This document shows positions 44,907-57,300 of a DNA stretch of 64,000 nt, one piece after another. Within the stretch, counting starts at the first letter, position 1. Each line of letters begins with the position of its first letter. Made by a program: the position numbers and the translations under genes. Under the pieces are notes generated by a model that saw nothing but the letters and a program-made list of their open reading frames with translations, did not search any database and was not told where the DNA came from. Source of the stretch: Thinopyrum elongatum (lineage: Eukaryota > Streptophyta > Magnoliopsida > Poales > Poaceae); the NCBI GenBank assembly GCA_011799875.1, contig CM022299.1:210992070-211056069 (forward strand), written 5' to 3'.

Positions 44907-45284
44907 TTGCCCAGAAAGGTATATGAGTAGCACTTGCACTAGATGAAAAACTCCACACCACGAAACGACGAGAAAGCACACGAGGACAACAAAAACTCAA
45001 AAGAGAGAAGAAAAAAAATGAACCAACCTCGAAGAGAGTGCGGTGGCCGTAGCCACCATGTTTGAGTTTATTTGGTATGGCACCGCGAAGATATGAACCT
45101 TGGGCCCATGACCAATACTCATCTTTGAAGCACAAGTGTCATCTAAAAATGACGAATGTGAAAGATTTTGTTCAATTTATGCACTTCTAGGATGAGGTAA
45201 CTCATGAGTTGAGTTAGCTCCCCCTAGACATGTGCCTACATCTAAACAATATACTAGTTGAGTATGTGTGTGTTTGCAAGAACC
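44907..45284 (-). other. C3 spacer between pol and ORF3 (copy 1)
   Basis: No coding signal. It contains a polypurine-type string (minus AGGGGGAG at about 45218) and an A-rich/G-rich stretch near 45005. By position it holds the 3' end of pol RNA and distal promoter sequence of ORF3. Confidence 0.5.
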
Positions 45285-48200
45285 TCAATCCAAGTTACTT
45301 AAATCCACGATATTTAGCTCATGCCTTAACTCGCGGAATCTTGCTTCATCAAGTGGTTTGGTGAAAATATTGGCAAGTTGCTTCTCGGTGTTGACATGAA
45401 ATATCTTAATATCTCCTCTTGCCACATGATCCCGAATAAAATGATGATGAATCTCAATATGCTTGGTCTTGCTATGTTGCACGGGATTGTCGGCAATCTT
45501 GATTGCACTTTCATTGTCACATAAAAGAGGCACTTTGTCACATTTGACACCATAATCCATCAAAGTTTGCCTCATCCATAATAATTGAGCACAACAACTT
45601 CCGGTGGCAATGTACTCGGCTTCGGCGGTTGAAAGGGATACACAATTTTGTTTCTTTGAAGACCAACTTACCAAGGACCTTCCAAGAAATTGACAAGAGC
45701 CGGACGTGGACTTGCGGTCTACCTTGTCTCCGGCCCAATCCGAGTCCGAATATCCCATTAACTTGAAAGATGATCCTTTGGGATAACAAAGGCCCAAGTT
45801 TGGGGTATGAACCAAATATCAAAGGATTCTTTTCACTGCCAAAAAATGGCTCTCCTTGGGAGCGGATTGAAATCTTGCACACAAACATACACTCAACATA
45901 ATATCCGGCCTAGATGCACAAACGTAAAGCAAAGAACCGATCATGGAGCGATATACCTTTAGATCCACATCTTTACCATTGGGATCAAGATCAAGTTGGC
46001 CTTTGGTGGGCATGGGCGTCTTCATGGGCTTGACATCTTGCATATCGAACTTCTTGAGCATGTCTTGAATATAAAGTGCTTGGTTGATGAAGGTTCCTCC
46101 CCTCAATTGCTTCACTTGAAATCCGAGGAAGAACTTCAACTCTCCCATCATGCTCATAGCAAATTCCTTGGTCATAAGATTCTCAAACTCAACGTTAATA
46201 GCATGGTTAGTGGAACCAAAAATAATATCATCAACATATATTTGGCACACAAACAATTCTCCTTTTACCCTCTTTGTGAAGAGAGTGGAATCTATTAACC
46301 CGATCTGGAACCCCTTCTCGCTTAGGAACGCCGTAAGGTGATCATACCAAGCACGAGGTGCTTGTTTAAGTCCGTAGAGCGCCTTATGGAGTTCATAAAC
46401 GTGAGAGGGGTGATCGGGATCTTCGAAACCGGGAGGTTGTTTGACATACACCAACTCATTAAGAGGACCATTAAGAAATGCACTCTTCACATCCATTTGA
46501 TACAATTTAAAATCATGATGCGAAGCATATGCAAGCAAGATACGAATGGACTCAAGACGGGCAACGGGGGCAAAGGTTTCACCGAAGTCCAAACCTTCAA
46601 CTTGGGTGAACCCTTGTGCCACTAACCTTGCCTTGTTTCTAGTGACTTGTCCATGCTCATCTTGTTTGTTCTTAAAGATCCACTTTGTTCCAATGACATT
46701 ATGATATTCTTTGGGTCTCTCCACAAGAGTCCATACTTTGTTGCGGGTGAAGTTGTTGAGTTCTTCATGCATGGCATCTACCCAATCCGGGTCGTCAAGG
46801 GCATCTTCAACCTTGAGGGGCTCAACACAAGAGACAAACGAGTGATGCTCACAAAAGTTTGCCAAACATCTACGAGTAGTTACCCCCTTGTTGATGCTCC
46901 CATAAATGTTGTCAGTGAGATGTTGAAGATGCTTTAGCTTGGCGTCCGCTTTTTTCTTTTTGAATGCAAGCTCTTCTTCGCTTGGTTTTGATCTTGTGGA
47001 AGAAGCTTGGCCTTGAGAATGCTTTAGCCTTGGAGACACCCTTCTCTTCACAACCTCAAGTTCTTGTTCACTTGGATGTGATGATGTGGAAGACACTTGA
47101 GGTTGGGATTGATCTTGATCTTGAGCTTGACCATGGGCCTCAAGGATTGGCTCTTCACCATTTGGTTGAGATTGCCCTTGATCTTGCTCGGGAACAAGAG
47201 GGACTTGATCTTGTTCTTGGATAGGTTCATGATCTCCCATAGCATCTTGACCTTGTGGTGGTGGTGATGACTTCCCTTGTGGAGAATCCACAAGAGGGGC
47301 TCTTACTCCTTCTTCTTCTACTTGGACTTGGGGTGTTTCTTGTGGACGAATGTGGCCTATCCCCATGGTCCTTATAGCTTGTGAAGGAGCCTCATCACCT
47401 ACAACACTAGGAACAATTTGCTCCGCACGGGAACCGTTATCTTCATCAAACTCCACATTTACCGTTTCCTCAATGCATCCGGTGGATTTGTTGAGAATAC
47501 GGTAAGCATGAGAGTTTGATGCATATCCAACAAATATGCCCTCATAAGTTTTAGGTGCAAACTTAGCTAAACGGGATTTCTTGTTTAGAATGAAACACTT
47601 GCAACCGAATACTCGAAAGTATTTGACGTTAGGCTTTCTCCCGATTAGGAGTTCATAGGGAGTCTTGTTCTTGAGCTTGCGAAGATAAAGCCGGTTTGTA
47701 GCATGGCACGCGGTGTTGATGGCTTCGGCCCAAAGCTTGTATGGAGACTTGTACTCGTCAAGCATGGTCCTTGCCATCTCAATGAGAGTCCGGTTCTTCC
47801 TTTCTGCAACACCATTTTGTTCAGGAGTATATGGTGCGGCATATTGATGCTTGATCCCCTCATCACTCAAGAACTCGTCCATCATGTAATTCTTGAACTC
47901 GGTGCCGTTGTCACTTCGAATTGCCTTGATCTCACAATTATGTTGACGTTGAGCTTCTTTGGCAAAGTTGATGAAGGTGTCTTGAGTTTCATCTTTTGTC
48001 TTGAGAAAGAACACCCATGTATATCTTGTATAATCATCGACAATGACAAGGCAATACCTCCTCCCTCCCATACTATAATAAGATGGAGGCCCAAAGAGAT
48101 CCAAATGAATGAGCTCGAGAGGCCTCAAAGTGGTAATGATAGTTGTCACCTTATGAACTTTTTCATGTAGCTTTCCGGCAATGCAAGCACTACAAGGACG

Positions 48201-48722
48201 ATCTTTGGCAAATGACACATTGGTTAGTCCAAGAATGTGCTCCCCCTTTAAGAGAGCTTGTAAATTTCTCATGCCAACGTGGGCTAGCCGTCGGTGCCAT
48301 AGCCACCCCACGTCGGCCTTGGCCATTAGACATGTTGCAAGATGAGTTTTCTCATTTGAGAAATCAACCACGTAAAGGTTGTCTTCAACATGCCCAACAA
48401 AGACCACATTGAGATTGCTCCTCTTAAAGACGGTCACATGAAATTCACCGAAATGAGAATCATAACCGGCACGTGCCAATTGAATCATAGAAAGAAAATT
48501 GTAGTGAAGGGATTGAACAAGCATGACATTCTTAAGTGATGCATCACTAGAGATTACCACCTTGCCCAAACCCAATACCTTGCCCTTGCTATTGTCACCA
48601 AAGGAGATGTTCGAAGTGGCCTTGAGTGAATCAACGAACTCCACAAGCATCTCCCTCTCTCCGGTCATATGATTGGTGCAACCACTATCGATCACCCATT
48701 GTTTTCCACCGGAGGTATAGTC
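45285..48722 (-). pseudogene. C3 pol, copy 1
   Basis: Copia order throughout: protease ([14 protein letters not shown]), GAG-pre-integrase ([14 protein letters not shown], then CSACIAGK), integrase core with all three acidic residues in context ([37 protein letters not shown]), a Gln/Pro/Glu-rich linker, RVT_2 reverse transcriptase ([52 protein letters not shown]) and RNase H ([47 protein letters not shown]). The only clear break is TGA at 45821-45819 between RT and RNase H; copy 2 has CGA there. The frame is shared with gag and opens after two stops (see gag). It ends TGA 45287-45285. Confidence 0.9.
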
Positions 48723-48731
48723 CTACAAGAA

Positions 48732-51337
48732 TCAAGCTTTGGTTTTAGGTCCCCATTTTGCAATGGGTCCTAGAGAGTTAGCAACAAGGGTCTTAGGAAG
48801 CCAAATAGTCCAAGCATAATCATCATAGTTAGTGCCAACAAACTTAGCAAATGTATAACCATCATCTCCTCTCATGAGGACATAAGATGGGTTGTTTTTG
48901 CCGGCAAACTCTTTGGAAATGGCCTTGTCCCTAGTGCCCTTGCCATCCCCAACATCCCCTTTTTCCTTCTCCTTCTCCTTGTGTCCTTCATGAACAAATG
49001 CTACCTTTTGTTGGGGAGGAAGAGTAGGACCGATCTTCTTCTTGTGACTCTTCTTCTTGTTCTTCTTCTTCTTCGAAGAGGGGTCAAACCCAATTCCCTC
49101 CTTGGCAACACGCTCCTTTTGGTTGCTCAAGAGGTCATTGAGGTTTTTCTCCCCTTGAATGCACGACACAAGTCCTTTCTCAATTTGGGCTTTCAACTTC
49201 TTATTCTCCTCTTGGAGAGAGGTGCAATCATGAGCAAAGTTAGTCGTACAAGATTCATCATTTAAATCAATATGAGGGACGAAAGTAAGAGCCTTAATGG
49301 TTGTAGCTTTAAGTTGAGCATAAGACTCGGTGAGGGCAATGAGGTCACCTTTGACAACCTTGGAACTAGTCACAAGGAGATCATATTCCTCAACAAGTCT
49401 TGTGTGATCAACTAGAAGCTTTTCAACCCTTACTTTAAGGGCATCTTTGTTCTCAAGAGCAAGTTGCAAAGCATCATCGGTTTTAACAATGTCAATTTTA
49501 TGAGAAGACAAGGCTTCCTCAAGTGATGCTCTCATGACACTCTCTTCATGTAGTTCGTGCTCGAGGAGTTCGACTCTCTCTTTTTCCTCTATGAGGAGGT
49601 TTTCAATGTTCTCAATAAAGTCATCGCGTTCGGCAAGTGACTTAAGGAGATCACCAAAACGAGCACGAGCTTCACCATGAAGAGTCTTCATGAAAGCCAT
49701 CAAGGATTCCTCATCATTATCCACACCATCGTCACACTCATCCTCCACTATCTCACATGAGACATTGGAAGTGTGGATGGAGGGTTCTCGAGATTTGAAC
49801 TTTGTTTTTACCTCTTTGGCCATGAGGCAGTGATGAGTGAAAGGCTTGTCCTCGTTGGGAGAGTCGAAGAGGCCGGTGGTGGAGGAGGAGGTAGTGGCAT
49901 GCATGGCAATAGCGGCCGTGCCCACATGATCATCATCACCGTCATCTTCATCTCCAGACATGTACTCCTCATGAACAAGAGCCTTGTCATCTTTCCTCTT
50001 GGTAAACTTGGTGAACTTCTTCTTCTTGAGCACAAGCATCTCGGACTTGTCTTCACGTCTCTCATAAGGACAATCATGCACAAAATGCCTTGGGCTATCA
50101 CAATTGTAGCATTTTCTTCGTCCAAACGATCTTCCCTGAAGATTCTTCCCTTTGTTTGCCATGGTCCCAGAGTATTTCTTGACCAAGAGAGCCAAGTCTT
50201 CTGCAAAGTCATTTGCCGGGCATGAGGTGTCAACATCTTCCTCACAAGTCTCTTCAACAGCTTTTCATCCCTTGAGGGTTGAGCAACACCTTTCTTGGCC
50301 TTCAATGCAAGATTTGAGTTCTTAGTGGCTTGAGCAATAGCAAAGGTCTTCTTGGACTTGGTCTCCAAAAGAACATGAGTTGAGAAAGTGGATACAACTT
50401 GTGACGCGGTCAACTTTTGATAGTCCGGGCGTTGATGTACCATCATCACCATGGTATGTTCCGTGAGAACCATAGCATCAATGAACTTGTCCTTAATGAA
50501 ATCATCATTTGCCCAAGTGCACCCAAAGGTTCTCAAATTGAGCACAAGTGACTTTAGCCTTCGGTACACCTCTTCCGCGGACTCACCCTCATTTCTCACA
50601 AATAGGTTGACTTCTTGCTTGAGCAAAGCCAACCGATATCTTCGAATTGCTTCATCACCTTCGAGGGCCTCCTCAAGGCAATCCCAAATTTCCTTGGTGG
50701 TCTTGAGTAGAGCAATGGAGTCACTATAGTCATCGGTCACCGCAATGCGCAACATGTTGTGGGCGGTAGCATTGAGTTGATCATCAACCGCTTCTCTTGG
50801 AGTGAGATTCATGGGATCCTTGGGGTTGAAACCGTTGACCACAATCCACCATAGTTGAGTAGATGCACTGCGAATGTGAGACTCCATATCTAGCTTCCAC
50901 TTAGCAAACGCGTTAGCTTTCAAAGGGGGCGGAGGCCCAACAGGATTAATGCGAGGGTGCTGCAAGGGTTGGGGTGAGTAAAAGGGTTCCACGGCATTAT
51001 ACTTGGGAACTTGAGTGTGAGCCGGGGATGCAAGGGGTTCTCTCGAATCATCCACATCGTGAACCACATTTGGATCAAATGAGTTTGAGGTGGATGTCGA
51101 GGGCTTTAAGCGAGCATCAATTTCCTCCTTGACCGAGGAACGAATTTCTTTCAACATCACGGTTTTGAGGTCCGCAAACATTGAAAGAATGTCGGCCGCG
51201 GTTAAGGGGGCACCCGGGTTAATGGGGGCGACGGGAGCAACGATCGGAGCAACAAGTGCTTCGGCCGTGGCGGGGGGTAGGTTTTGACCATCCTCCGTAA
51301 GCGGTGCGCCACCTCCCTCATTCCCTAGATCGACCAT
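48732..51337 (-). pseudogene. C3 gag, copy 1
   Basis: Starts MVDLGNEGGGAPLTED at 51337, 37 bp after the primer site. The N-terminal third is Pro/Ala rich. A UBN2/Retrotran_gag-type region follows (AFAKWKLDMESHIRSAST, IWDCLEEALEGDEAIRRY, YRRLKSLVLNLRTFG), then a CCHC knuckle (CYNCDSPRHFVHDC) near 50070-50113, acidic segments, a long coiled coil (ENLLIEEKERVELLEHEL) and a Lys-rich run (KKKKNKKKSHKKK). It ends GPKTKA, TGA at 48734-48732. A one-base indel near 50262 splits it into two frames. Pol follows in the same frame after TTC TTG TAG. Confidence 0.85.
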
Positions 51338-51373
51338 ATCCTCTAAGGTTGTAAAACCTTATATTAGAGCACG

Positions 51374-51386
51374 AGGCTCTGATGCC
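51374..51386 (-). other. C3 primer-binding site (initiator-Met type)
   Basis: The minus strand reads TGGCATCAGAGCC two bases inside the LTR at 51389. It matches the TGGTATCAGAGC initiator-Met site of C2 with one change in the core. Confidence 0.85.
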
Positions 51387-51388
51387 AA

Positions 51389-52278
51389 TTGAAAGGATTG
51401 ATACGGTCGACTAGAGGGGGGGTGAATAGGAGACTACAAATTTTAACCTTTCTTGTCAATGTTAAGGCTTAGCGGATAAATAGGGTTCACTAGATATGCA
51501 ACTAGGTGAATGCAACCTATATGACAAGCAAGCTCCAAGCTAAATAAGCTAGGCAACAATCTAGGTAGCAAGCCAACAAGCATATAAAGCAAAGTAAGGT
51601 GCGGGAAAGGATTAACCACAAGTGAGACAAGGACGCGTATTTTATCCCAAAGTTCACTCTTCCTTGGGGAAGAGCTACTCTCCGTTTGGAGTGGTGCCGG
51701 AGCCAAAGCTTGCGGAACGCCACCAAAGGCTCACCGTAATCTCCTTCGAGTCACCCCCAACGGATGAGCCTCGAATCACTCGGGGTTGGTCTTGAAGGCG
51801 ACCACCACACCTTTACAAACTTCTCCGGAGCACACCACAAGCAAGGAAGCTTCCGGAGGAACCTCTAACCGCCTAGGAGCCCAAGCTCCAAGAGTAACTA
51901 GTCAATGGTGGACAAATATTGTGGGGAACACAATTTGGTTTGGTCAAAGTGTAGATCGGGTCTTGCTCTCCCAATCCCCAAAGTTTCAACAAGTTTGGGT
52001 GGAGGGATTGAGAGTAATGAGCAAATGGAGGTGTAGCAATGGTGGAGCTCAACAAGACATTAGGGTTAGTGGTTGGAGGTGGAAGAAGGGGGCTTATATA
52101 GTGTTCTTGGTCGGGTGGGGATTTCTGCCCGTTGGACCCCGTGCGCACGGGCCAAGTTAGGCCCGTGCGCACGGGGTGTCCAGTGGAATTCCAACCACCC
52201 CGTGCGCACGGGGGTCTAGGACCCCGTGTGCACGGGGTGTCCAGTGATTTTCACCCACCCCGTGCGCACGGGGGTCCA
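51389..52278 (-). repeat. C3 middle LTR, truncated
   Basis: 890 bp collinear with 40936-41805. It is the 5' LTR of copy 1 and what remains of the 3' LTR of copy 2. It stops within the palindrome array at GTCCAG (52274-52279), where ORF3 of copy 2 is joined. The TATA box is kept (about 52101-52090, minus). The missing part corresponds to about 41806-42237. Confidence 0.9.
52137..52272 (-). promoter_or_regulatory. Palindrome array in the C3 middle LTR
   Basis: Copies of CCCCGTGCGCACGGGG start at about 52137, 52161, 52198, 52219 (GTGTGCAC variant) and 52257, five in 136 bp, upstream (sense) of the TATA box. The array is cut off by the deletion junction at 52274. Confidence 0.85.
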
Positions 52279-53644
52279 GAACATCCACTTTCTTCCTGTC
52301 ATGAAGGTAGACAAAGATGTCCAACATGGAGCTCCTCAGATTGTGAGAGTCCCCGGTCTTAGGATTAAGTGTGTACCTAAGAATGTGACGCATAGTATCA
52401 TAGGTAGACTTCAAGTGCTTGATAGAACCGGTGGTGAAGGCCTTCTCTGGCTTGTATGCAAAAGTAATCTCATCCTTATCTCTTCCAGTCTCATGAGCAC
52501 GACCATACTCAGGATGCTCCTCAGCAAAGAACTGATATGGAATGAAGTCAGAGAACTTGGCCATGGAGGCCTCACACTCATAAGTGCCAGACATCCAAGT
52601 CATAGTACGAGCATCATCACTGTGGAAGTATACGGTGGCAAAGAATTGCATCACAAGATCTTCATTGAACGGATGGTGGAAGCTGACGAATGGGATCAAT
52701 CCAAGCCTCCCGAGAGCATCATACACACCGGGATAGATATGAGCATTGTCCCGAAGACCCTCCACATTGATTTGCTTGTGGGGGGCAAACTTGTTCTTCT
52801 TGGCCATGATCAGCTCAAAGAACACACGGTGCTGAAAATCATTCTTGAATCTTGGGTCAATTCCTGAACTGGTATTTGGCACATAGGGGTAATCCTGCCT
52901 GCGAGCCCAGAGTTCTGGCTTGGTCCACTGAAAAAGAGGAAGATTCTTGACATTACGACCTCCTGGAAGAACATGTTCCTCTGGGCTCTCATCTCCTTCC
53001 TCCTCATCATCATCATCATCAGCAGATGCATCTGCTGGCTCTTACTCATAGTGTGCATCCTCCTGAGAATCATACTCTTCCTCGGAATCATCAGAGGCTT
53101 CGATCACCGGCTTCTTTGACGCAGCACGACGAGCACGATTAGCAGACATAGAACTCTGGCCAAGCCCATCAGATGGCTGACGAGCGGTAACGACCAACTG
53201 ACCTTCACCTGCCTTACTGCGCTTGCTACGAGCGGCCGCCACCTTGTCAGCAGAGTCTGAGAAACACAACCAACCCAAACAACACACGCAAAACGAGTGA
53301 GTGCAAGTGCTCGAAGATATGGCATGGAGTGACATAAAACAAAAATGGGCAGGACTCTCTGTACACCCCGTGCGCACGGGGTCATACCACCATGGACACG
53401 GGGCCCCGTGCGCACGGTACAGGCCCGTGCACACGGGGGTCTTCCAGCGGCAGCCACTTCCAGATCAAAATCTGGGAGTGAGTGTGGCTAGTTAACTTAT
53501 GTTGATTGTCTACCCACGTTTTACTCTATATCACGAGGAAATGAGGACCGATCTAGATCAATTTGGATCCGCTAGAAAGGAGAGAGCATTCTAGGAGGAA
53601 CCAAAGGAGGAGAACGGACGGGGCATACCGAAGGAGGACCCCAT
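52279..53644 (-). pseudogene. C3 ORF3, copy 2, truncated
   Basis: Same gene as 42761-44687. Exon 1 53644-53629 (donor GTATGC instead of GTAAGC), intron 53628-53257, exon 2 from 53256. The six-G run at 52780-52785 keeps the frame that copy 1 has lost, but a TAA at 53044-53042 (GAA in copy 1) interrupts the acidic region. The C-terminal 185 or so codons are deleted: after VDVLD the frame runs into LTR sequence and adds a spurious tail (PRAHGVGENH...). Palindrome copies recur in the intron and leader (53366, 53404, 53423, 53818, 53835). Confidence 0.7.
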
Positions 53645-53879
53645 CCTAGAAGAGATCCACGGAGAGGGATGGCTTCACGGCACACGGAGGCGCCGGAGAG
53701 GCTCGAGGCGACGGCGGCGACCTGGAGGTTTTCTGGGGCGTGGGAAGGCAACTGGGTGGGAATGAACCCTAACCCCCCCCCCCCCCACGTCCCACCTCGT
53801 ATAGGCCAGGAACCGCACACCCCGTGCGCACGGGGGCCCCATGCGCATGGTACAAGCCCGAGGGCACGGGGTTGCCCAG

Positions 53880-53997
53880 GTGGTTTTGACAGACAGCTTT
53901 ATATTGAGTTTCGGCTGGGTGTATACCCTTACCACAACTCAATATGCGTTCCCATCTCACTTCTGAGCTCATCGCAAGAGAAACCCTACTCTACTAG
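53880..53997. other. 118-bp segment present only in copy 2
   Basis: Between GTTGCCCAG and AAAGGTATATG, copy 2 has 118 bp absent from copy 1 (44910 region). On the plus strand the segment starts GT and ends AG; its ends share AG with the flank. It lies in the spacer upstream of ORF3. It could be a deletion in copy 1 or an insertion in copy 2. Confidence 0.7.
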
Positions 53998-54369
53998 AAA
54001 GGTATATGAGTAGCACTTGCACTAGATGAAAAACTCCACACCACGAAACGACGAGAAAGCACACGAGGACAACAAAAACTCAAAAGAGAGAAGAAAAAAA
54101 AAATGAACCAACCTCGAATAGAGGGCGGTGGCCGTAGCCACCATGTTTGAGTTTATTTGGTATGGCACCGCGAAGATATGAACCTTGGGCCCAAGACCAA
54201 TACTCATCTTTGAAGCACAAGTGTCATCTAAAAATGACGAATGTGAAAGATTTTGTTCAATTTATGCACTTCTAGGATGAGGTAACTCATGAGTTGAGTT
54301 AGCTCCCCCTAGACATGTGCCTACATCTAAACAAGATACTAGTTGAGTATGTGTGTGTTTGCAAGAACC
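53998..54369 (-). other. C3 spacer between pol and ORF3 (copy 2)
   Basis: Counterpart of 44907-45284 with few differences. It has a polypurine-type string at about 54302-54312 (plus CTCCCCCTAGA). No coding signal. Confidence 0.5.
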
Positions 54370-57300
54370 TCAATCCAAGTTACTTAAATCCACGATATTT
54401 AGCTCATGCCTTAACTCGCGGAATCTTGCTTCATCAAGTGGTTTGGTGAAAATATCGGCAAGTTGCTTCTCGGTGTTCACATGAAATATCTTAATATCTC
54501 CTCTTGCCACATGATCCCGAATAAAATGATGACGGATCTCAATATGCTTGGTCGTGCTATGTTGCACGGGATTGTCGGCAATCTTGATTGCACTTTCATT
54601 GTCACATAAAAGAGGCACTTTGTCACATTTGACACCATAATCCATCAAAGTTTGCCTCATCCATAATAATTGAGCACAACAACTTCCGGCGGCAATGTAC
54701 TCGGCTTCGCGGTTGAAAGGGATACACAATTTTGTTTCTTTGAAGACCAACTTACCAAGGACCTTCCAAGAAATTGACAAGAGCCGGACGTGGACTTGCG
54801 GTCTACCTTGTCTCCGGCCCAATCCGAGTCCGAATATCCCATTAACTTGAAAGATGATCCTTTGGGATACCAAAGGCCCAAGTTTGGGGTATGAACCAAA
54901 TATCGAAGGATTCTTTTCACTGCCGAAAAATGGCTCTCCTTGGGAGCGGATTGAAATCTTGCACACAAACATACACTCAACATAATATCCGGCCTAGATG
55001 CACAAAGGTAAAGCAAAGAACCGATCATGGAGCGATATACCTTTAGATCCACATCTTTACCATTGGGATCAAGATCAAGTTGGCCTTTGGTGGGCATGGG
55101 CGTCTTCATGGGCTTGACATCTTGCATATCGAACTTCTTGAGCATGTCTTGAATATAAAGTGCTTGGTTGATGAAGGTTCCTCCTCTCAATTGCTTCACT
55201 TGAAATCCGAGGAAGAACTTCAACTCTCCCATCATGCTCATAGCAAATTCCTTGGTCATAAGATTCTCAAACTCAACGTTAATAGCATGGTTAGTGGAAC
55301 CAAAAATAATATCATCAACATATATTTGGCACACAAACAATTCTCCTTTTACCCTCTTTGTGAAGAGAGTGGAATCTATTAACCCGATCTGGAACCCCTT
55401 CTCGCTTAGGAACGCCGTAAGGTGATCATACCAAGCACGAGGTGCTTGTTTAAGTCCGTAGAGCGCCTTATGGAGTTCATAAACGTGAGAGGGGTGATCG
55501 GGATCTTCGAAACCGGGAGGTTGTTTGACATACACCAACTCATTAAGAGGACCATTAAGAAATGCACTCTTCACATCCATTTGATACAATTTAAAATCAT
55601 GATGCGAAGCATATGCAAGCAAGATACGAATGGACTCAAGACGGGCAACGGGGGCAAAGGTTTCACCGAAGTCCAAACCTTCAACTTGGGTGAACCCTTG
55701 TGCCACTAACCTTGCCTTGTTTCTAGTGACTTGTCCATGCTCATCTTGTTTGTTCTTAAAGATCCACTTTGTTCCAATGACATTATGATATTCTTTGGGT
55801 CTCTCCACAAGAGTCCATACTTTGTTGCGGGTGAAGTTGTTGAGTTCTTCATGCATGGCATCTACCCAATCTGGGTCGTCAAGGGCATCTTCAACCTTGA
55901 GGGGCTCAACACAAGAGACAAACGAGTGATGCTCACAAAAGTTTGCCAAACGTCTACGAGTAGTTACCCCCTTGTTGATGCTCCCATAAATGTTGTCGGT
56001 GAGATGTTGAAGATGCTTTAGCTTGGAGTCCGCTTTTTTCTTTTTGAATGCAAGCTCTTCTTCGCTTGGTTTTGATCTTGTGGAAGAAGCTTGGCCTTGA
56101 GAATGCTTTAGCCTTGGAGACACCCTTCTCTTGACAACCTCAAGTTCTTGTTCACTTGGATGTGATGATGTGGAAGACACTTGAGGTTGGGACTGATCTT
56201 GATCTTGATCTTGAGCTTGACCATGGGCCTCAAGGATTGGCTCTTCACCATTTGGTTGAGCTTGCCCTTGATCTTGCTCGGGAACAAGAGGGACTTGATC
56301 TTGTTCTTGGATAGGTTCATGATCTCCCATAGCATCTTGACCTTGTGGTGGTGGTGATGACTTCCCTTGTGGAGAATCCACAAGAGGGGCTCTTACTCCT
56401 TCTTCTTCTACTTGGACTTGGGGTGTTTCTTGTGGACGAATGTGGCCTATCCCCATGGTGCTTATAGCTTGTGAAGGAGCCTCATCACCTACAACACTAG
56501 GAACAATTTGCTCCGCACGGGAACCGTTATCTTCATCAAACTCCACATTTACCGTTTCCTCAATGCATCCAGTGGATTTGTTGAGAATACGGTAAGCATG
56601 AGAGTTTGATGCATATCCAACAAATATGCCCTCATAAGTTTTAGGCGCAAACTTAGCTAAACGGGATTTCTTGTTTAGAATGAAACACTTACAACCGAAT
56701 ACTCGAAAGTATTTGACGTTAGGCTTTCTCCCGATTAGGAGTTCATAGGGAGTCTTGTTCTTGAGCTTGCGAAGATAAAGCCGGTTTGTAGCATGGCACG
56801 CGGTGTTGATGGCTTCGGCCCAAAGCTTGTATGGAGACTTGTACTCGTCAGGCATGGTCCTTGCCATCTCAATGAGAGTCCGGTTCTTCCTTTCTGCAAC
56901 ACCATTTTGTTCAGGAGTATATGGTGCGGCATATTGATGCTTGATCCCCTCATCACTCAAGAACTCGTCCATCGTGTAATTCTTGAACTCGGTGCCGTTG
57001 TCACTTCGAATTGCCTTGATCTCACAATTATGTTGACGTTGAGCTTCTTTGGCAAAGTTGATGAAGGTGTCTTGAGTTTCATCTTTTGTCTTGAGAAAGA
57101 ACACCCATGTATATCTTGTATAATCATCGACAATGACAAGGCAATACCTCCTCCCTCCCATACTATAATAAGATGGAGGCCCAAAGAGATCCAAATGAAT
57201 GAGCTCGAGAGGCCTCAAAGTGGTAATGATAGTTGTCACCTTATGAACTTTTTCATGTAGCTTTCCGGCAATGCAAGCACTACAAGGACGATCTTTGGCA

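Noticed and set aside
45996..48412. Plus-strand frames of 60-155 codons across C3 pol (and the same at 55080-57502)
   Set aside because: Antisense shadows of the highly conserved pol frame; identical in both copies for that reason.
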